A stretch of 64,000 bases of DNA from an uncultured Collinsella sp. (GTDB taxonomy: Bacteria > Actinomycetota > Coriobacteriia > Coriobacteriales > Coriobacteriaceae), in NCBI GenBank assembly GCA_902493855.1, contig CABUQV010000009.1, positions 10,617-74,616 on the forward strand. Direction: 5' to 3'. Both the position numbers and the translations under genes were made by a program. The stretch's first letter is position 1, and each line of letters opens with the position of its first letter. Positions 42,387 through 51,618 of this stretch are shown here, piece by piece. The notes under the pieces were generated by a model. The model made no database searches, was not told the DNA's origin, and saw only the letters and a program-made list of their open reading frames with translations.

Positions 42387-43689
42387 AGGCCAGATGGTCT
42401 TGGATGAGGTCGCAGATGGCTCGGGCGTCGTTGATGTTGATGGCTCGGGTCGCGAAGCCGGCGTCGAAGGCCTGACGCGCCAGGGCTTCGTTGCAGGCAA
42501 GGGCCAGGGTGCGACCGTCGACCAGGTCGAGCGAGCTCTTGCCGCGCAGACGGTCGACACCGGAGCGCGCGACGACGATGTTGTCGAAGCCCTCGGTCTT
42601 GTAGCCCTCGATGATCACCACGTCAACATCGTTGTAGCGCGACAGCAGCTCGCGCGCGGGCATCTCGTCCTCCTCGCGCGTGTCGGCGTACTCCGCCCAG
42701 CGCGTGGCGCAGATGAGTCCCACGTGTTTGGATCCGGCTTGGTGATGGCGCCAGGTGTCCTTAGCGGGCACATCGATATCAAAGCCGTGATGCCCATGAT
42801 GCTTGAGCGAACCAACGCGCAGGCCGCGGCGGGTGAGCTCGGCAATGACCTTCTCGACGAGCGTGGTCTTGCCCGAGTTTTGGTAGCCGATAAACGCGAT
42901 CGCAGGGACGGCTGGAGTGGGAGCTGCGGGTGCGACGGCGACGGGTGCGCTCGCGGGTGCGTCGCCCGCGGCTCCCACGGCCTCAACAGCAGCGGCCTGG
43001 CGCTCGGCACGATTCCACACGCCCGAGCGGCCTCCCTCCTTGTGCAGCAGGCGCACGTCGACGATCTCCATGCCACGATCGACCGCCTTGCACATGTCGT
43101 AAATGGTCAGACACGCAGCGCTCGCGCCGGTCAGAGCCTCCATCTCAATACCCGTCTTGCCCGTCACGCCCGCCGTAACCAGTACGTGAAAGCCAACCTG
43201 TCCGTCCGCGCGCGCCGGCACCCAGCCCTCGGGCACGTCCTCGGCCGGCGTCCCCGCCGGAGCGATGGGCGCAATGTCGCACTTGCTCTTGGTAATGAGC
43301 AGCGGATGGCACATGGGGATGATGTCGCTCGTGCGTTTGATGGCCATGATGCCCGCCACGCGCGCGCAGGCAAGCACGTCGCCCTTTTTGGCGCGGTCCT
43401 GCAGCACCATGGCCTGTGTCTCGGGGTGCATGAGGATGGTGCCCTCGGCGATGGCGATGCGATGGGTCTCGGCCTTGTCGGACACGTCGACCATGCGTAC
43501 CTCGCCCTTGGCGTCCACGTGCGTCAGCTCGTCGCGACGGGCGTCACGGGCGGGCTCGGTGGCAGCACTGGAAGTCGGCTTCGCGGACGCGTCGGCGTTG
43601 CCAGCATTCGCCGCAGCCGTGACTTTGTGGGCAGACATCGCGGCCCTGCGAGCGGCCTTGGTGGCATCGGCGTACCTGCTCTTGGCCAT
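42385..43689 (-). CDS. MoaC-MobB fusion protein for molybdenum cofactor synthesis
   Basis: This 434-residue protein joins two enzymes. Residues of about 55-220 are MoaC, cyclic pyranopterin monophosphate synthase, with RMVDVSDKAETHR, IPMCHPLLI and GKTGIEMEALTGASAACLTIYDMCKA. After an Ala/Pro-rich linker, residues from about 262 are MobB, the GTP-binding partner of molybdopterin-guanine dinucleotide synthesis, with P-loop IGYQNSGKTTLVEKVI and LKHHGHHGFDIDVPAKDTWRHHQAG. ATG 43689 follows GGAGGAT and lies 4 nt past the moaA stop, so the pair is an operon. Other Moa/Moe genes are outside the window. Confidence 0.92.
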   Translation of the reverse strand: MAKSRYADATKAARRAAMSAHKVTAAANAGNADASAKPTSSAATEPARDARRDELTHVDAKGEVRMVDVSDKAETHRIAIAEGTILMHPETQAMVLQDRAKKGDVLACARVAGIMAIKRTSDIIPMCHPLLITKSKCDIAPIAPAGTPAEDVPEGWVPARADGQVGFHVLVTAGVTGKTGIEMEALTGASAACLTIYDMCKAVDRGMEIVDVRLLHKEGGRSGVWNRAERQAAAVEAVGAAGDAPASAPVAVAPAAPTPAVPAIAFIGYQNSGKTTLVEKVIAELTRRGLRVGSLKHHGHHGFDIDVPAKDTWRHHQAGSKHVGLICATRWAEYADTREEDEMPARELLSRYNDVDVVIIEGYKTEGFDNIVVARSGVDRLRGKSSLDLVDGRTLALACNEALARQAFDAGFATRAININDARAICDLIQDHLA

Positions 43690-43693
43690 ATGA

Positions 43694-44749
43694 TCATCCT
43701 CCGATTTGGGACATAAATCGTTGCGTGCCCTCAATTATCGCGTGTTCCTGCGGTTTGTGGGCCACGGCATCGCGCCAAATCGAAAGTACCTGCATATCAT
43801 CACCACGGCGCAGCGCCTCACGCACCGAATACTCGGCATCGCTGAACAGGCACGGACGCACGTTGCCATCGGCCGTCAGGCGCAGGCGGTTGCAATTCGC
43901 ACAAAAATGGTTGGACATGGCGCTAATGAAGCCGACCGTTCCCGCCGCGCCCGGAAAGTGCCAATAGCGCGCAGGGCCCGCGCCGGCAGGAGCGTCGTTG
44001 ATGTCGAGCGGCTCGAGCTCGCCCAGCCCCGTCGCGGCGGCCCCGGCACTGATGCGCGCCCGCAGCTCGTCACTCGGCACGGTGTCGCTCGCGTCCCACA
44101 GCTCGGGATTGAGCGCGGGCGCATGCGGGTCCACAGCGCAATGCGAGCTCGTGCGCTCGTCGCCAATGGGCATGTATTCGATAAAGCGCAGGTGGATGGG
44201 GCGGTCGAGCGTGAGCCGCGCGAGGGCCGCCACATCCTGGTTGAGCCGGCGCACAACAACGCAGTTGACCTTAACGGGCTCAAAGCCCCAAGCCAGCGCC
44301 GCGTCGATGCCCGCCATGGTCTGCTCGAGCCGGCCCAGACGCGTGATCTTTCCAAAGAGCGTAGGGTCGAGCGTGTCGAGCGAAATGTTGACGCGGTTAA
44401 GCCCGGCATCTTTGAGCTGCGATGCCAGCTTGGGCAGCAGGGCGCCGTTGGTGGTAAGCGAGATGTCCTCGATCTGCGGAATCGCGCGGATGTCGCGAAT
44501 GAGCGGAATGATGCGGCGGCTGACCAGCGGCTCGCCGCCCGTCAGGCGCACGCGGCGAATGCCCTCCCCCGCCACCAAGCGCACAAAGCGGGCGATTTCC
44601 TCGGCGCTGAGCAGTTCGTCGTGCGCGCGGGGCGCCACGCCATCGGCCGGCATGCAATAGATGCAGCGGAAATTGCACTTGTCGGTAACGGCAATGCGCA
44701 GGTAGTTGATATCGCGGCCAAAGCCATCGTGTTGCACGTGCCCGTCCAC
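43694..44749 (-). CDS. moaA: GTP 3',8-cyclase
   Basis: The 351-residue radical SAM enzyme makes 3',8-cyclo-GTP, the first step of molybdenum cofactor synthesis. The N-terminal cluster motif is CNFRCIYC, TGGEPLV follows, and the C-terminal cluster cysteines appear in CANCNRLRLTADGNVRPCL. The protein ends SQIGG; a Gly-Gly tail is a known catalytic feature of MoaA. The start is GTG at 44749 after GGGGAGGG. It is the first gene of a two-gene operon with the MoaC-MobB fusion. Confidence 0.95.
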   Translation of the reverse strand: MDGHVQHDGFGRDINYLRIAVTDKCNFRCIYCMPADGVAPRAHDELLSAEEIARFVRLVAGEGIRRVRLTGGEPLVSRRIIPLIRDIRAIPQIEDISLTTNGALLPKLASQLKDAGLNRVNISLDTLDPTLFGKITRLGRLEQTMAGIDAALAWGFEPVKVNCVVVRRLNQDVAALARLTLDRPIHLRFIEYMPIGDERTSSHCAVDPHAPALNPELWDASDTVPSDELRARISAGAAATGLGELEPLDINDAPAGAGPARYWHFPGAAGTVGFISAMSNHFCANCNRLRLTADGNVRPCLFSDAEYSVREALRRGDDMQVLSIWRDAVAHKPQEHAIIEGTQRFMSQIGG

Positions 44750-44879
44750 GCAGCCCTCCCCTCACGCGGCGTTTTATTCTTCGGAAAACATAATACCCCA
44801 CGGGAGAATCATGCCGACACCCGTACGACAGGACGGGTCACTTCGAGCAAGACCGGCTTCCCAAGCCCACCCTCAGCAC

Positions 44880-44944
44880 AGACCATCACAACATTCGATG
44901 CTTTTCCCGATTTTAGCGAAAAACGTCGAATGTTGTGATGGTCT
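44880..44944. repeat. Family C palindrome, copy 3
   Basis: AGACCATCACAACATTCGA (44880-44898) is perfectly complementary to 44926-44944. Compared with copy 1, the outer AA/TT pair is changed to AG/CT in both arms, so pairing is kept. It lies about 40 nt past the stop of the nuclease-like gene. Confidence 0.8.
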
Positions 44945-44982
44945 GCCTGCCCACGGCACCCCGTAGAAGGACCAAAGCGTCC

Positions 44983-46020
44983 CTAAAGGCCGCCGTCCCA
45001 GTGCCGAATCACGAATTCTCGCAGGTCGTTCTGACGTTTCTGGAACGCTTCGCTTCGGTCGCACTTAAGGCCCATAGCGAGTGCGATGGCGTTCATCGCC
45101 CGGTGCAATTGCAGCTGGTGGGCAAACTGAGTCCCGGTGAGGACGATCATCCTAAAGCCCAGCGCGCTCAGCACGGTCATACGCTCCGCGTCCGACGCGC
45201 TGCGCTGTTTATCAAGATGGTCCGAGCCGTTGTATTCAATCCCCGTACCGCTCGCAGGCGCATATACGTCAATCTCGAAATACCCGGCCTTAGCGAGATA
45301 CTTGAACTCGTTGGGAACATCGACACGATGGTTGAGCTCGATCTTGGCGTATCCCAGCCCTCCCTGGGAACGTTTTGCTACGACCATGATTGCGGTGGCC
45401 GTCTCCATGGGCGACCGCGCGCCATCGTGCACGCGCTTGAGCGCGGCGGCCGCGCGTATAGCCCCCTGGCGAGATCGGTTCTCATTGCAATAGGCAATCA
45501 AGTCGGCAACGGTGTACCTCTGCCCCATCTCGATATAATCGCCTGTCGACAGATGATTCAAATGGTATCGGGCGCAGATTTCGTAGCCATATTCCAACTG
45601 CTCGAGCTCGCTCATCCACGAACCCGCCTGGACAAAGCACATGGCCTCATCAACCACCAGAAGGCCCTCTGCCACCTCGATAAGATGGCCTGGAGGTACC
45701 GGCGCCCCAAACACGTGGCACCTAAATCCAGCCGGCGTCGAGCGCTCAAAATCGAAGTTGACGAGCGTGTCGATATGATCGAGCTCTTCTCGTGGAATAC
45801 CGAGCGCAACCAGATAGTCGGTAACGATCCCAACTGCCGTTGAAGCCCTCAGCCCCTTGGCATCGAGTCCCAATTTGGGCAGGCTCGCGGTCGGTTCCGC
45901 CTCGTTAGCAAGCGAGTCCTCATCGTATAGGCTGCTTGCTCGCGAGAGCGGCTCGGACGGGCGCGCCACGTTGTGGTACAGCCAGGCAGTCTTATGGGAC
46001 AGGACGATCGGCAGGTCCAT
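44983..46020 (-). CDS. Uncharacterised protein with a restriction-endonuclease-like C-terminus
   Basis: I do not recognise this 345-residue protein by name. Its C-terminal part has the order expected of a DUF559/Vsr-like PD-(D/E)xK fold: YFEIDVYAPASGTGIEYNG, then DAERMTVLSALGFRMIVLT. The Glu-x-Asp and IEY positions would be the metal-binding acids, but no clear catalytic lysine follows IEY. The N-terminal two thirds may be an AbiEi-like sensor, which is speculative. The start at 46020 is an ATG without a strong ribosome site. The gene is isolated between two family C palindromes. A defence or mobile-element role is possible but not shown. Confidence 0.65.
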   Translation of the reverse strand: MDLPIVLSHKTAWLYHNVARPSEPLSRASSLYDEDSLANEAEPTASLPKLGLDAKGLRASTAVGIVTDYLVALGIPREELDHIDTLVNFDFERSTPAGFRCHVFGAPVPPGHLIEVAEGLLVVDEAMCFVQAGSWMSELEQLEYGYEICARYHLNHLSTGDYIEMGQRYTVADLIAYCNENRSRQGAIRAAAALKRVHDGARSPMETATAIMVVAKRSQGGLGYAKIELNHRVDVPNEFKYLAKAGYFEIDVYAPASGTGIEYNGSDHLDKQRSASDAERMTVLSALGFRMIVLTGTQFAHQLQLHRAMNAIALAMGLKCDRSEAFQKRQNDLREFVIRHWDGGL

Positions 46021-46125
46021 GAGCCCTCCAATGGAGTCGGATAACCAACCTTATTCCCCTGCCCACGGGTCCGCACACCTTCGTGCGCAAGAAAGCGATT
46101 CCACCCGGTCGAGTGGCAGAAAAAG

Positions 46126-46182
46126 CATCACAACATTCGATGCTTTTCCCGTTTTTGGCAAAAAACATCGAATGTTGTGATG
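46126..46182. repeat. Family C palindrome, copy 4
   Basis: CATCACAACATTCGATG (46126-46142) pairs with CATCGAATGTTGTGATG (46166-46182). The loop (TTTTC, then GTTTTTGG, AAAAAA) also pairs in part. It lies about 50 nt past the stop of the ABC exporter gene. Confidence 0.8.
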
Positions 46183-46235
46183 GTCTGAGGTGAGGTGAGG
46201 GGCACGGAGGGATCAAAGCATCGTGCTCGAACGGG

Positions 46236-48134
46236 TTAATCCAGCTCGTTTAAGCCATGCGCCAGCTGCCAGTACTCGCCGTGCTGGGCGAGCAGCTCTT
46301 CGTGCGTGCCGCGCTCGATGATGCGGCCGTGTTCGAGGACCATGATGGCGTCGGCGTCGCGGACAGTGGACAGGCGGTGCGCGATCATAAACGTGGTGCG
46401 TCCGCGCATGATGCGGTCCATACCGCGTTCGATGAGCTTTTCGGTACGCGTGTCGATGCTCGAAGTGGCTTCGTCCAGGATGAGCACCGGCGGGTCGGCG
46501 ACGGCCACGCGCGCGATGGCGAGCAGCTGGCGCTGGCCCTGCGACAGGTTGGCGCCATCGGCCGTGACCGGTGTGTCGTAGCCCCGCGGCAGGCGGCGGA
46601 TAAACGAATCCGCGCAGGCGGCCTCGGCAGCGGCGCGCACCTCCTCGTCGGTCGCGTCGAGCTTGCCAAAGCGGATGTTCTGCGCAATGGTGCCGCTAAA
46701 CAGGTGCGTGTCCTGCAGCACAATGCCGAGCGACCCGCGCAGGCTGGTCTTGGCAATGTGCTTGACGTCGATGCCGTCGTACGTGATCTCGCCGTCATCG
46801 ACCTCGTAGAAGCGGTTGATGAGGTTGGTAATAGTCGTCTTGCCGGCGCCCGTGGAGCCCACAAACGCAATCTTTTGCCCCGGCTTGGCAAACAGGTTGA
46901 GGTCCGTGAGCACGCGGGCGCCCGGCACGTAGGAAAAGTCCACGGCATGGAAGCGCACGTCACCGGCAAGCGGGACCAAGCCGCACGTGAGCTCGATGCC
47001 GTCGGCGGCCACCGCGCGGCCCGACTCATCAACGGCTGCCACGTCATGCAGGTGCCCGTAGACGCCCACGCCCTGGCCCTCGGGAATTTTCCACGCCCAT
47101 GCGGCATCGCCCGTCTGCACCAGCTCCACGCAGCCCTCGTCCACCTCGGGCTCAAGGTCCATAGCCGCAAACAGGCGCTCGGCACCGGCCAACGCGTTGA
47201 GCAAGAAGTTGCCGAGCTGCGTAAACTGGTTGATGGGCATGGCGGCCTGGCGCACAAAGACCAGGTAGCTCGCGAGCGCACCTACGTCGGCGAGCCCCTT
47301 GATGCAGAGCATGCCGCCCGCCACGGCGACGATGGCATAGTTGACGTAGCCAATCACGACAGTCATGGGCACCATGGAGTTGGCATAGCTCACGGCGGCG
47401 GTGCCGGTGCGGCGAAGCTCGTCGTTGCGGCAGGCAAAGCCGGCGACATTCGCCGCCTCACGGTTAAAGACCTTGATGACCTTTTGACCCGAGACCATCT
47501 CTTCGATATATCCGTCCAGGTCGCCAAGCGATGCCTGCTGGGCAGCAAAGAAACGCTTAGAGCGCGCGCCCGAGTAGCGCGCATACAGCACAATGGCCGC
47601 ATCGCACACGAGTGTGATAATCGTGAGCTGCCAGTTAAGGATGATGAGCATGGCCGTGGTGCCCACAACCTGAATGGCGGCCTGAATCACGTTAGCAAAG
47701 CTGTTGTTGAGCGCCTCGGAGACGGTGTCGACGTCGTTGGTGAAAAAACTCATGATGTCGCCCGAGCGCGTGCTGTCAAAATAACTGAGCGGCAGCGTCT
47801 GGATGTGCGCGAACAGGTCGCGGCGAATATCGGACACCACGCGTTGGGCCGCACGCACCATGATCTGTGAGTAGCCCAGGGCCGAAAGCACGCCCGCAGC
47901 GTAGATGATCGCCGTCAGGATGACCTGCCTGGCAAGCAGTTCCTCCCCGCCCGTGGCCAAACCGTTAACGATGGGACGCACCATGTAGGTGCCGGCGAGG
48001 CTCGCGATGGCGGCGACGGAGGCGAGCACGCCCACCGCGAGCAACGAGAACTTGGCATGCCCCATGTAGGAGAGCAAGCGACGCACAGTGCGCTTGAGGT
48101 CGGCCGGGCGTGCTTGGGCTGCGGTCTTAGGCAT
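46236..48134 (-). CDS. ABC exporter, fused permease and ATPase, second subunit
   Basis: The 632-residue half-transporter has an N-terminal membrane domain and a C-terminal ATPase with Walker A GSTGAGKTT, signature LSQGQRQLLAIARV, Walker B LILDEATSSID and the switch in IAHRLSTVRDADA. A roughly 50-residue insert (about residues 335-385) separates the membrane and ATPase domains. I chose ATG 48134 after GGGGGTGAG; the open frame continues far upstream only as a shadow of the overlapping gene. It overlaps the first subunit by 8 nt and pairs with it as a BmrCD/LmrCD-like heterodimeric drug exporter. Confidence 0.9.
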   Translation of the reverse strand: MPKTAAQARPADLKRTVRRLLSYMGHAKFSLLAVGVLASVAAIASLAGTYMVRPIVNGLATGGEELLARQVILTAIIYAAGVLSALGYSQIMVRAAQRVVSDIRRDLFAHIQTLPLSYFDSTRSGDIMSFFTNDVDTVSEALNNSFANVIQAAIQVVGTTAMLIILNWQLTIITLVCDAAIVLYARYSGARSKRFFAAQQASLGDLDGYIEEMVSGQKVIKVFNREAANVAGFACRNDELRRTGTAAVSYANSMVPMTVVIGYVNYAIVAVAGGMLCIKGLADVGALASYLVFVRQAAMPINQFTQLGNFLLNALAGAERLFAAMDLEPEVDEGCVELVQTGDAAWAWKIPEGQGVGVYGHLHDVAAVDESGRAVAADGIELTCGLVPLAGDVRFHAVDFSYVPGARVLTDLNLFAKPGQKIAFVGSTGAGKTTITNLINRFYEVDDGEITYDGIDVKHIAKTSLRGSLGIVLQDTHLFSGTIAQNIRFGKLDATDEEVRAAAEAACADSFIRRLPRGYDTPVTADGANLSQGQRQLLAIARVAVADPPVLILDEATSSIDTRTEKLIERGMDRIMRGRTTFMIAHRLSTVRDADAIMVLEHGRIIERGTHEELLAQHGEYWQLAHGLNELD

Positions 48135-49956
48135 GGCGCTCACCCCCTTCCAAGGGTGATCCTCCGGGGACGGAGGAAAACGGATCATTCGCGCAACCAT
48201 CGTCGCTGCCGTCGCCGGCGTCCGCGTTCCCCGCAAACTCCATCTGCGAGGCGTAAATCTCCTGGTAGATGTTGTCGCCCGCCAGCAGTTCCTCGTGCGT
48301 GCCCACGCCGTGGACACGACCGTCATCCAACACCACAATGCGATCGGCATCCATGACGCTCGCGATGCGCTGGGCGATGATGAGCACGGTCGTATTGGGA
48401 ATCCGAGCGATGTGCTCGCGAATCTTAGCGTCGGTCGCCATATCGACCGCGCTGGTGGAGTCATCAAAAATGAGCACGCGCGGATGCTTGAGCAGCGTGC
48501 GCGCGATGCACAGGCGTTGCTTCTGGCCACCCGAGACACCGGCGCCGCCTTGGCCCAACTCGCCGTCCAGCCCGCCGATGCGATCAAGGAACTCGTCCAC
48601 GCACGCCGCGCGGCAAGCCGCGAGGAGCTCATCGTCCGACGCCTGCGGATTGCCCCACTGCAGATTCTCGCGCACGGTGCCCGTAAACAGCACGTTCTTT
48701 TGCAGCACAATGCCCACGGCGTCGCGTAGGGTCGCGAGGTCGTAGTCACGCACGTCACGTCCGCCCACAAGCACGGCGCCCTCGGTAGCGTCGTACAGGC
48801 GCGCAATCAGCTGCACAAGTGAGCTCTTGCCCGAGCCCGTGCCGCCGAGGATGCCCACCGTCGAGCCGCTCTCGATGCGAAGGTCGATATGCTCGAGCAC
48901 ATCCTCGGCTGCATCCGTGCGGTATTTAAAGGAAACGTCGCGAAACTCGATACTGCCGTCCGCTGGCGCCGCAATCGCGAGGTCTCCCGCGGGGTTGGCG
49001 ATAAAGGGCTCCTCATCGAGCACCTCGGCGATACGGCCCACACTCGTAAGAGCGCGCGTGAGCAGCAAAAACACGTTGGAAATCATCATGAGCGAATTCA
49101 TGATCAGCAGCACGTAGCTCATAAAGCCCGTGAGCGAGCCCACGCCCAGCTTGCCGGCGAGAATCATGCGGCCGCCAATCCACAGGATGGAGAGCGCAGC
49201 CACGTACATCGACAGCTGAAACACCGGCAGGTTGAGCACCGCGCTGCCAAAGGTCTTTGTCGCAGTGCGCGCGAGCTCGGTATTGACGGTGTCGAACTTG
49301 GCCTCCTCGTGCTCGGTACGAACGTAGGCCTTGACGGCACGCACGGCGGTGAGGTCTTCCTGTACCACGCCGTTGAGGTGGTCCATCGAGGTCTGGAGTT
49401 GGCGGTAGAGCGGGCTCACGCGATAGGTGATGACGCCCAGCACGATTGCCAGCACGGGCAAGATGATCGCAAAGACGGTGGCGAGCGGGCGCGACAGCAT
49501 CAGCGCGTAGATAAGGCCGACGATAAGCGTCACCGGGCCGCGCACCATAGGGCGAAAGCCGTTGCCCACAGCATTTTGGATAACGGTGATGTCCGTGGTC
49601 ATGCGGGTGACGAGCGAGCTGGCGTCGTAGTTGTCCAGGTTGCCAAAGGCGAGCGTTTGAATCTTTTTGTACTCGGCCTCGCGCAGGTTAGCGCCTAGGC
49701 CCGAGGCAACGCGGGCGGACGTGCGGGCATAACCCAAGCCCAGTACCAGCGAAAGCGCAGCGCACACCAACATGTACGCACCCTGTAGCAGCATGTAGTT
49801 GATATCACCCGCAGGCACGCCCACATCGATGATGTTGGCCATGATGACCGGGATAAACAGCTCGAGCACCGTCTCGACCGACACAAAGAACACGCCGAGG
49901 ATGGCATCGCGACGGTATGCCCCTAGATAGGAAAACAGTATTTTGAGATTGCGCAC
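48127..49956 (-). CDS. ABC exporter, fused permease and ATPase, first subunit
   Basis: This 609-residue half-transporter has six predicted helices, Walker A GGTGSGKSS, signature VSGGQKQRLCIART, and a Walker B strand LIFDDSTSAVD in which Asp replaces the usual catalytic Glu. In heterodimeric exporters one subunit typically has such a degenerate site, here apparently this one. It heads the two-gene operon and is divergent from a MATE pump gene. Direct copies of GAATAATGGTG lie at about 50011 and 50097 in the intergenic region and could be regulator sites. Confidence 0.9.
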   Translation of the reverse strand: MRNLKILFSYLGAYRRDAILGVFFVSVETVLELFIPVIMANIIDVGVPAGDINYMLLQGAYMLVCAALSLVLGLGYARTSARVASGLGANLREAEYKKIQTLAFGNLDNYDASSLVTRMTTDITVIQNAVGNGFRPMVRGPVTLIVGLIYALMLSRPLATVFAIILPVLAIVLGVITYRVSPLYRQLQTSMDHLNGVVQEDLTAVRAVKAYVRTEHEEAKFDTVNTELARTATKTFGSAVLNLPVFQLSMYVAALSILWIGGRMILAGKLGVGSLTGFMSYVLLIMNSLMMISNVFLLLTRALTSVGRIAEVLDEEPFIANPAGDLAIAAPADGSIEFRDVSFKYRTDAAEDVLEHIDLRIESGSTVGILGGTGSGKSSLVQLIARLYDATEGAVLVGGRDVRDYDLATLRDAVGIVLQKNVLFTGTVRENLQWGNPQASDDELLAACRAACVDEFLDRIGGLDGELGQGGAGVSGGQKQRLCIARTLLKHPRVLIFDDSTSAVDMATDAKIREHIARIPNTTVLIIAQRIASVMDADRIVVLDDGRVHGVGTHEELLAGDNIYQEIYASQMEFAGNADAGDGSDDGCANDPFSSVPGGSPLEGGERHA

Positions 49957-50143
49957 GCAGGTTCAACCCCCATCAAACGTTGTTCGCAAATGCACGTATT
50001 ATTGCGCGCCGAATAATGGTGTCAAGTATTCCGAAATCGTTTTCTGCAAGGTTAGCGCCGGCGGCGAGTTCTCGTGATGTGTGTCCATATTCACTCGGAA
50101 TAATGGTGCGCGAGACTTTTTCGCTTCGGCGTCAACACAAACC

Positions 50144-50180
50144 TTGACTCTACAATCGTTGTAGGGTTTTCACTACACTG
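50144..50180 (+). promoter_or_regulatory. Candidate MerR-type promoter of the MATE-merR operon
   Basis: A TTGACT -35 box (50144-50149) is followed directly by the dyad CTACAA-TCG-TTGTAG (50150-50164), placed as MerR operators are inside long-spacer promoters. The -10 box is unclear; TTCACT would give the 19-bp spacer, TACACT a longer one. A MerR-family gene is the second gene of this operon. Confidence 0.55.
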
Positions 50181-50216
50181 GTAGCTAAATGAACCAATCC
50201 AGAAAGTACCCCACCC

Positions 50217-51563
50217 ATGGAACACGACCTCACACGCGGCAATGTCCTCAAGACCATCGCGGTCTTTGCCCTGCCTTATATGCTCTCGTACTTTTTGCAG
50301 ATGCTCTACGGTATGGCCGACCTGTACATGATGGGGCAGTTCAGCGGCGCCGCCGGCATCACCGCCGTGGGCAATGGCGCGCAGACGCTCTATATCATTA
50401 CCGTGACGCTCGTGGGCCTGGCCATGGGAACGACGGTCATCGTCGGCCACGCTGTGGGCTCGCGCCGCTTCGACCGCGCCGAGACCGCCATCGGCAATAC
50501 CATCACGCTGTTTATGGGCGTCTCGGTGGTGCTGGCCGTCATCTTGTTTGCACTATGCCCGCAAGTTGTGGCGCTCATTGGCACGCCGCCCGAGGCGGTC
50601 GAAGGCACCGCCGCCTACCTGCGTATCTGCTTTGTCGGCATTCCGTTTATCGCCGCGTACAACATCCTCTCGGCCATCTTTCGCGGCCTGGGCGATTCGC
50701 GCTCGCCCATGTACGTAATCGGCGTGGCATGCATCATTAACATCGCGCTCGATTTTCTGTTTATCGGCCACATGGGGCTCGGCCCCGTGGGCGCGGCGCT
50801 CGGCACGGTGACCGCGCAGACGGCCAGCGTTGCCCTCGCGCTCGTGTGGCTTAAGAGCCGCCGTACGAACATCCACGTTAAGCGCAGCGACCTGCGTCCC
50901 CAGCCCGAGGTGCTCGGCAGCATTCTTAAGATCGGCGTGCCCGTGGCAGTACAGGACGGCTGCATCCAGGTGGCGTTTATGTTTATCACCGTCATCGCCA
51001 ACCACCGAGGGCTCGTCGACGCCGCCGCCGTAGGCCTGGTCGAAAAGATGATCAGCTTCTTGTTCATTGTGCCGAGTTCCATGGGTGCCACCGTCAGCGC
51101 GCTCACAGCGCAAAACGCCGGCGCGGGCAAGGGCGACCGTGCGCATCAGGTACTCAAGGACGCCATGACCATATCGGTAGTGTACGGTTGCCTAATCACG
51201 GTGCTGATGTGGCTGGTGGCGCCGGCGTTTATCGGCTTTTTTGCCAAGGATCCCGCGGTTGTCGCGGCCGGTACCGGCTATATGCACAGCTACATTTTCG
51301 ACGCAATCTTTGCCGGCATCCACATTTGCTTTAGCGGCTTTTTCGCTGCATACGGCAAGAGCTACATCGGCTTTGCGCACAACGTGCTGGCCGTAGCGCT
51401 CATTCGCGTGCCGGGCGCGTGGCTGCTGTCGAACGCCTATTCCGATACGTTGTTTCCCATGGGCATCGCCTCGCCGTGCGGATCGATTTTGTCGGCGGTC
51501 ATCTGTGTTGTCGCGTTTACCGTGCTCAACCGGCGCGGGGCTTTTGACAAGTTGGTGGCGTAG
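50217..51563 (+). CDS. MATE family efflux transporter
   Basis: The 448-residue multidrug/cation antiporter starts DLTRGNVLKTIAVFALPYMLSY, typical of MATE proteins, with twelve hydrophobic helices in two similar halves (QMLYGMADLYMMGQFSG in the first, QVAFMFITVIANHRG in the second). It belongs by eye to the DinF/NorM-like bacterial branch. It is driven by Na+ or H+ gradients; the drug substrate is unknown. The merR-type gene begins 56 nt downstream, and a MerR-like operator lies upstream. Divergent from a heterodimeric ABC exporter, it forms a drug-efflux cluster. Confidence 0.92.
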   Translation: MEHDLTRGNVLKTIAVFALPYMLSYFLQMLYGMADLYMMGQFSGAAGITAVGNGAQTLYIITVTLVGLAMGTTVIVGHAVGSRRFDRAETAIGNTITLFMGVSVVLAVILFALCPQVVALIGTPPEAVEGTAAYLRICFVGIPFIAAYNILSAIFRGLGDSRSPMYVIGVACIINIALDFLFIGHMGLGPVGAALGTVTAQTASVALALVWLKSRRTNIHVKRSDLRPQPEVLGSILKIGVPVAVQDGCIQVAFMFITVIANHRGLVDAAAVGLVEKMISFLFIVPSSMGATVSALTAQNAGAGKGDRAHQVLKDAMTISVVYGCLITVLMWLVAPAFIGFFAKDPAVVAAGTGYMHSYIFDAIFAGIHICFSGFFAAYGKSYIGFAHNVLAVALIRVPGAWLLSNAYSDTLFPMGIASPCGSILSAVICVVAFTVLNRRGAFDKLVA

Positions 51564-51618
51564 CGGGGCGACACAGGCTGGCACCTCTCCCCTGCTTTTT
51601 ACCGAAAGGAGCGATCCT

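Noticed and set aside
48135..48806. Upstream extension of the second ABC subunit to 48806
   Set aside because: This part lies wholly inside the first subunit's gene in another frame and encodes Arg/Ser-rich nonsense. The ATG at 48134 has a ribosome site and begins the true membrane domain.
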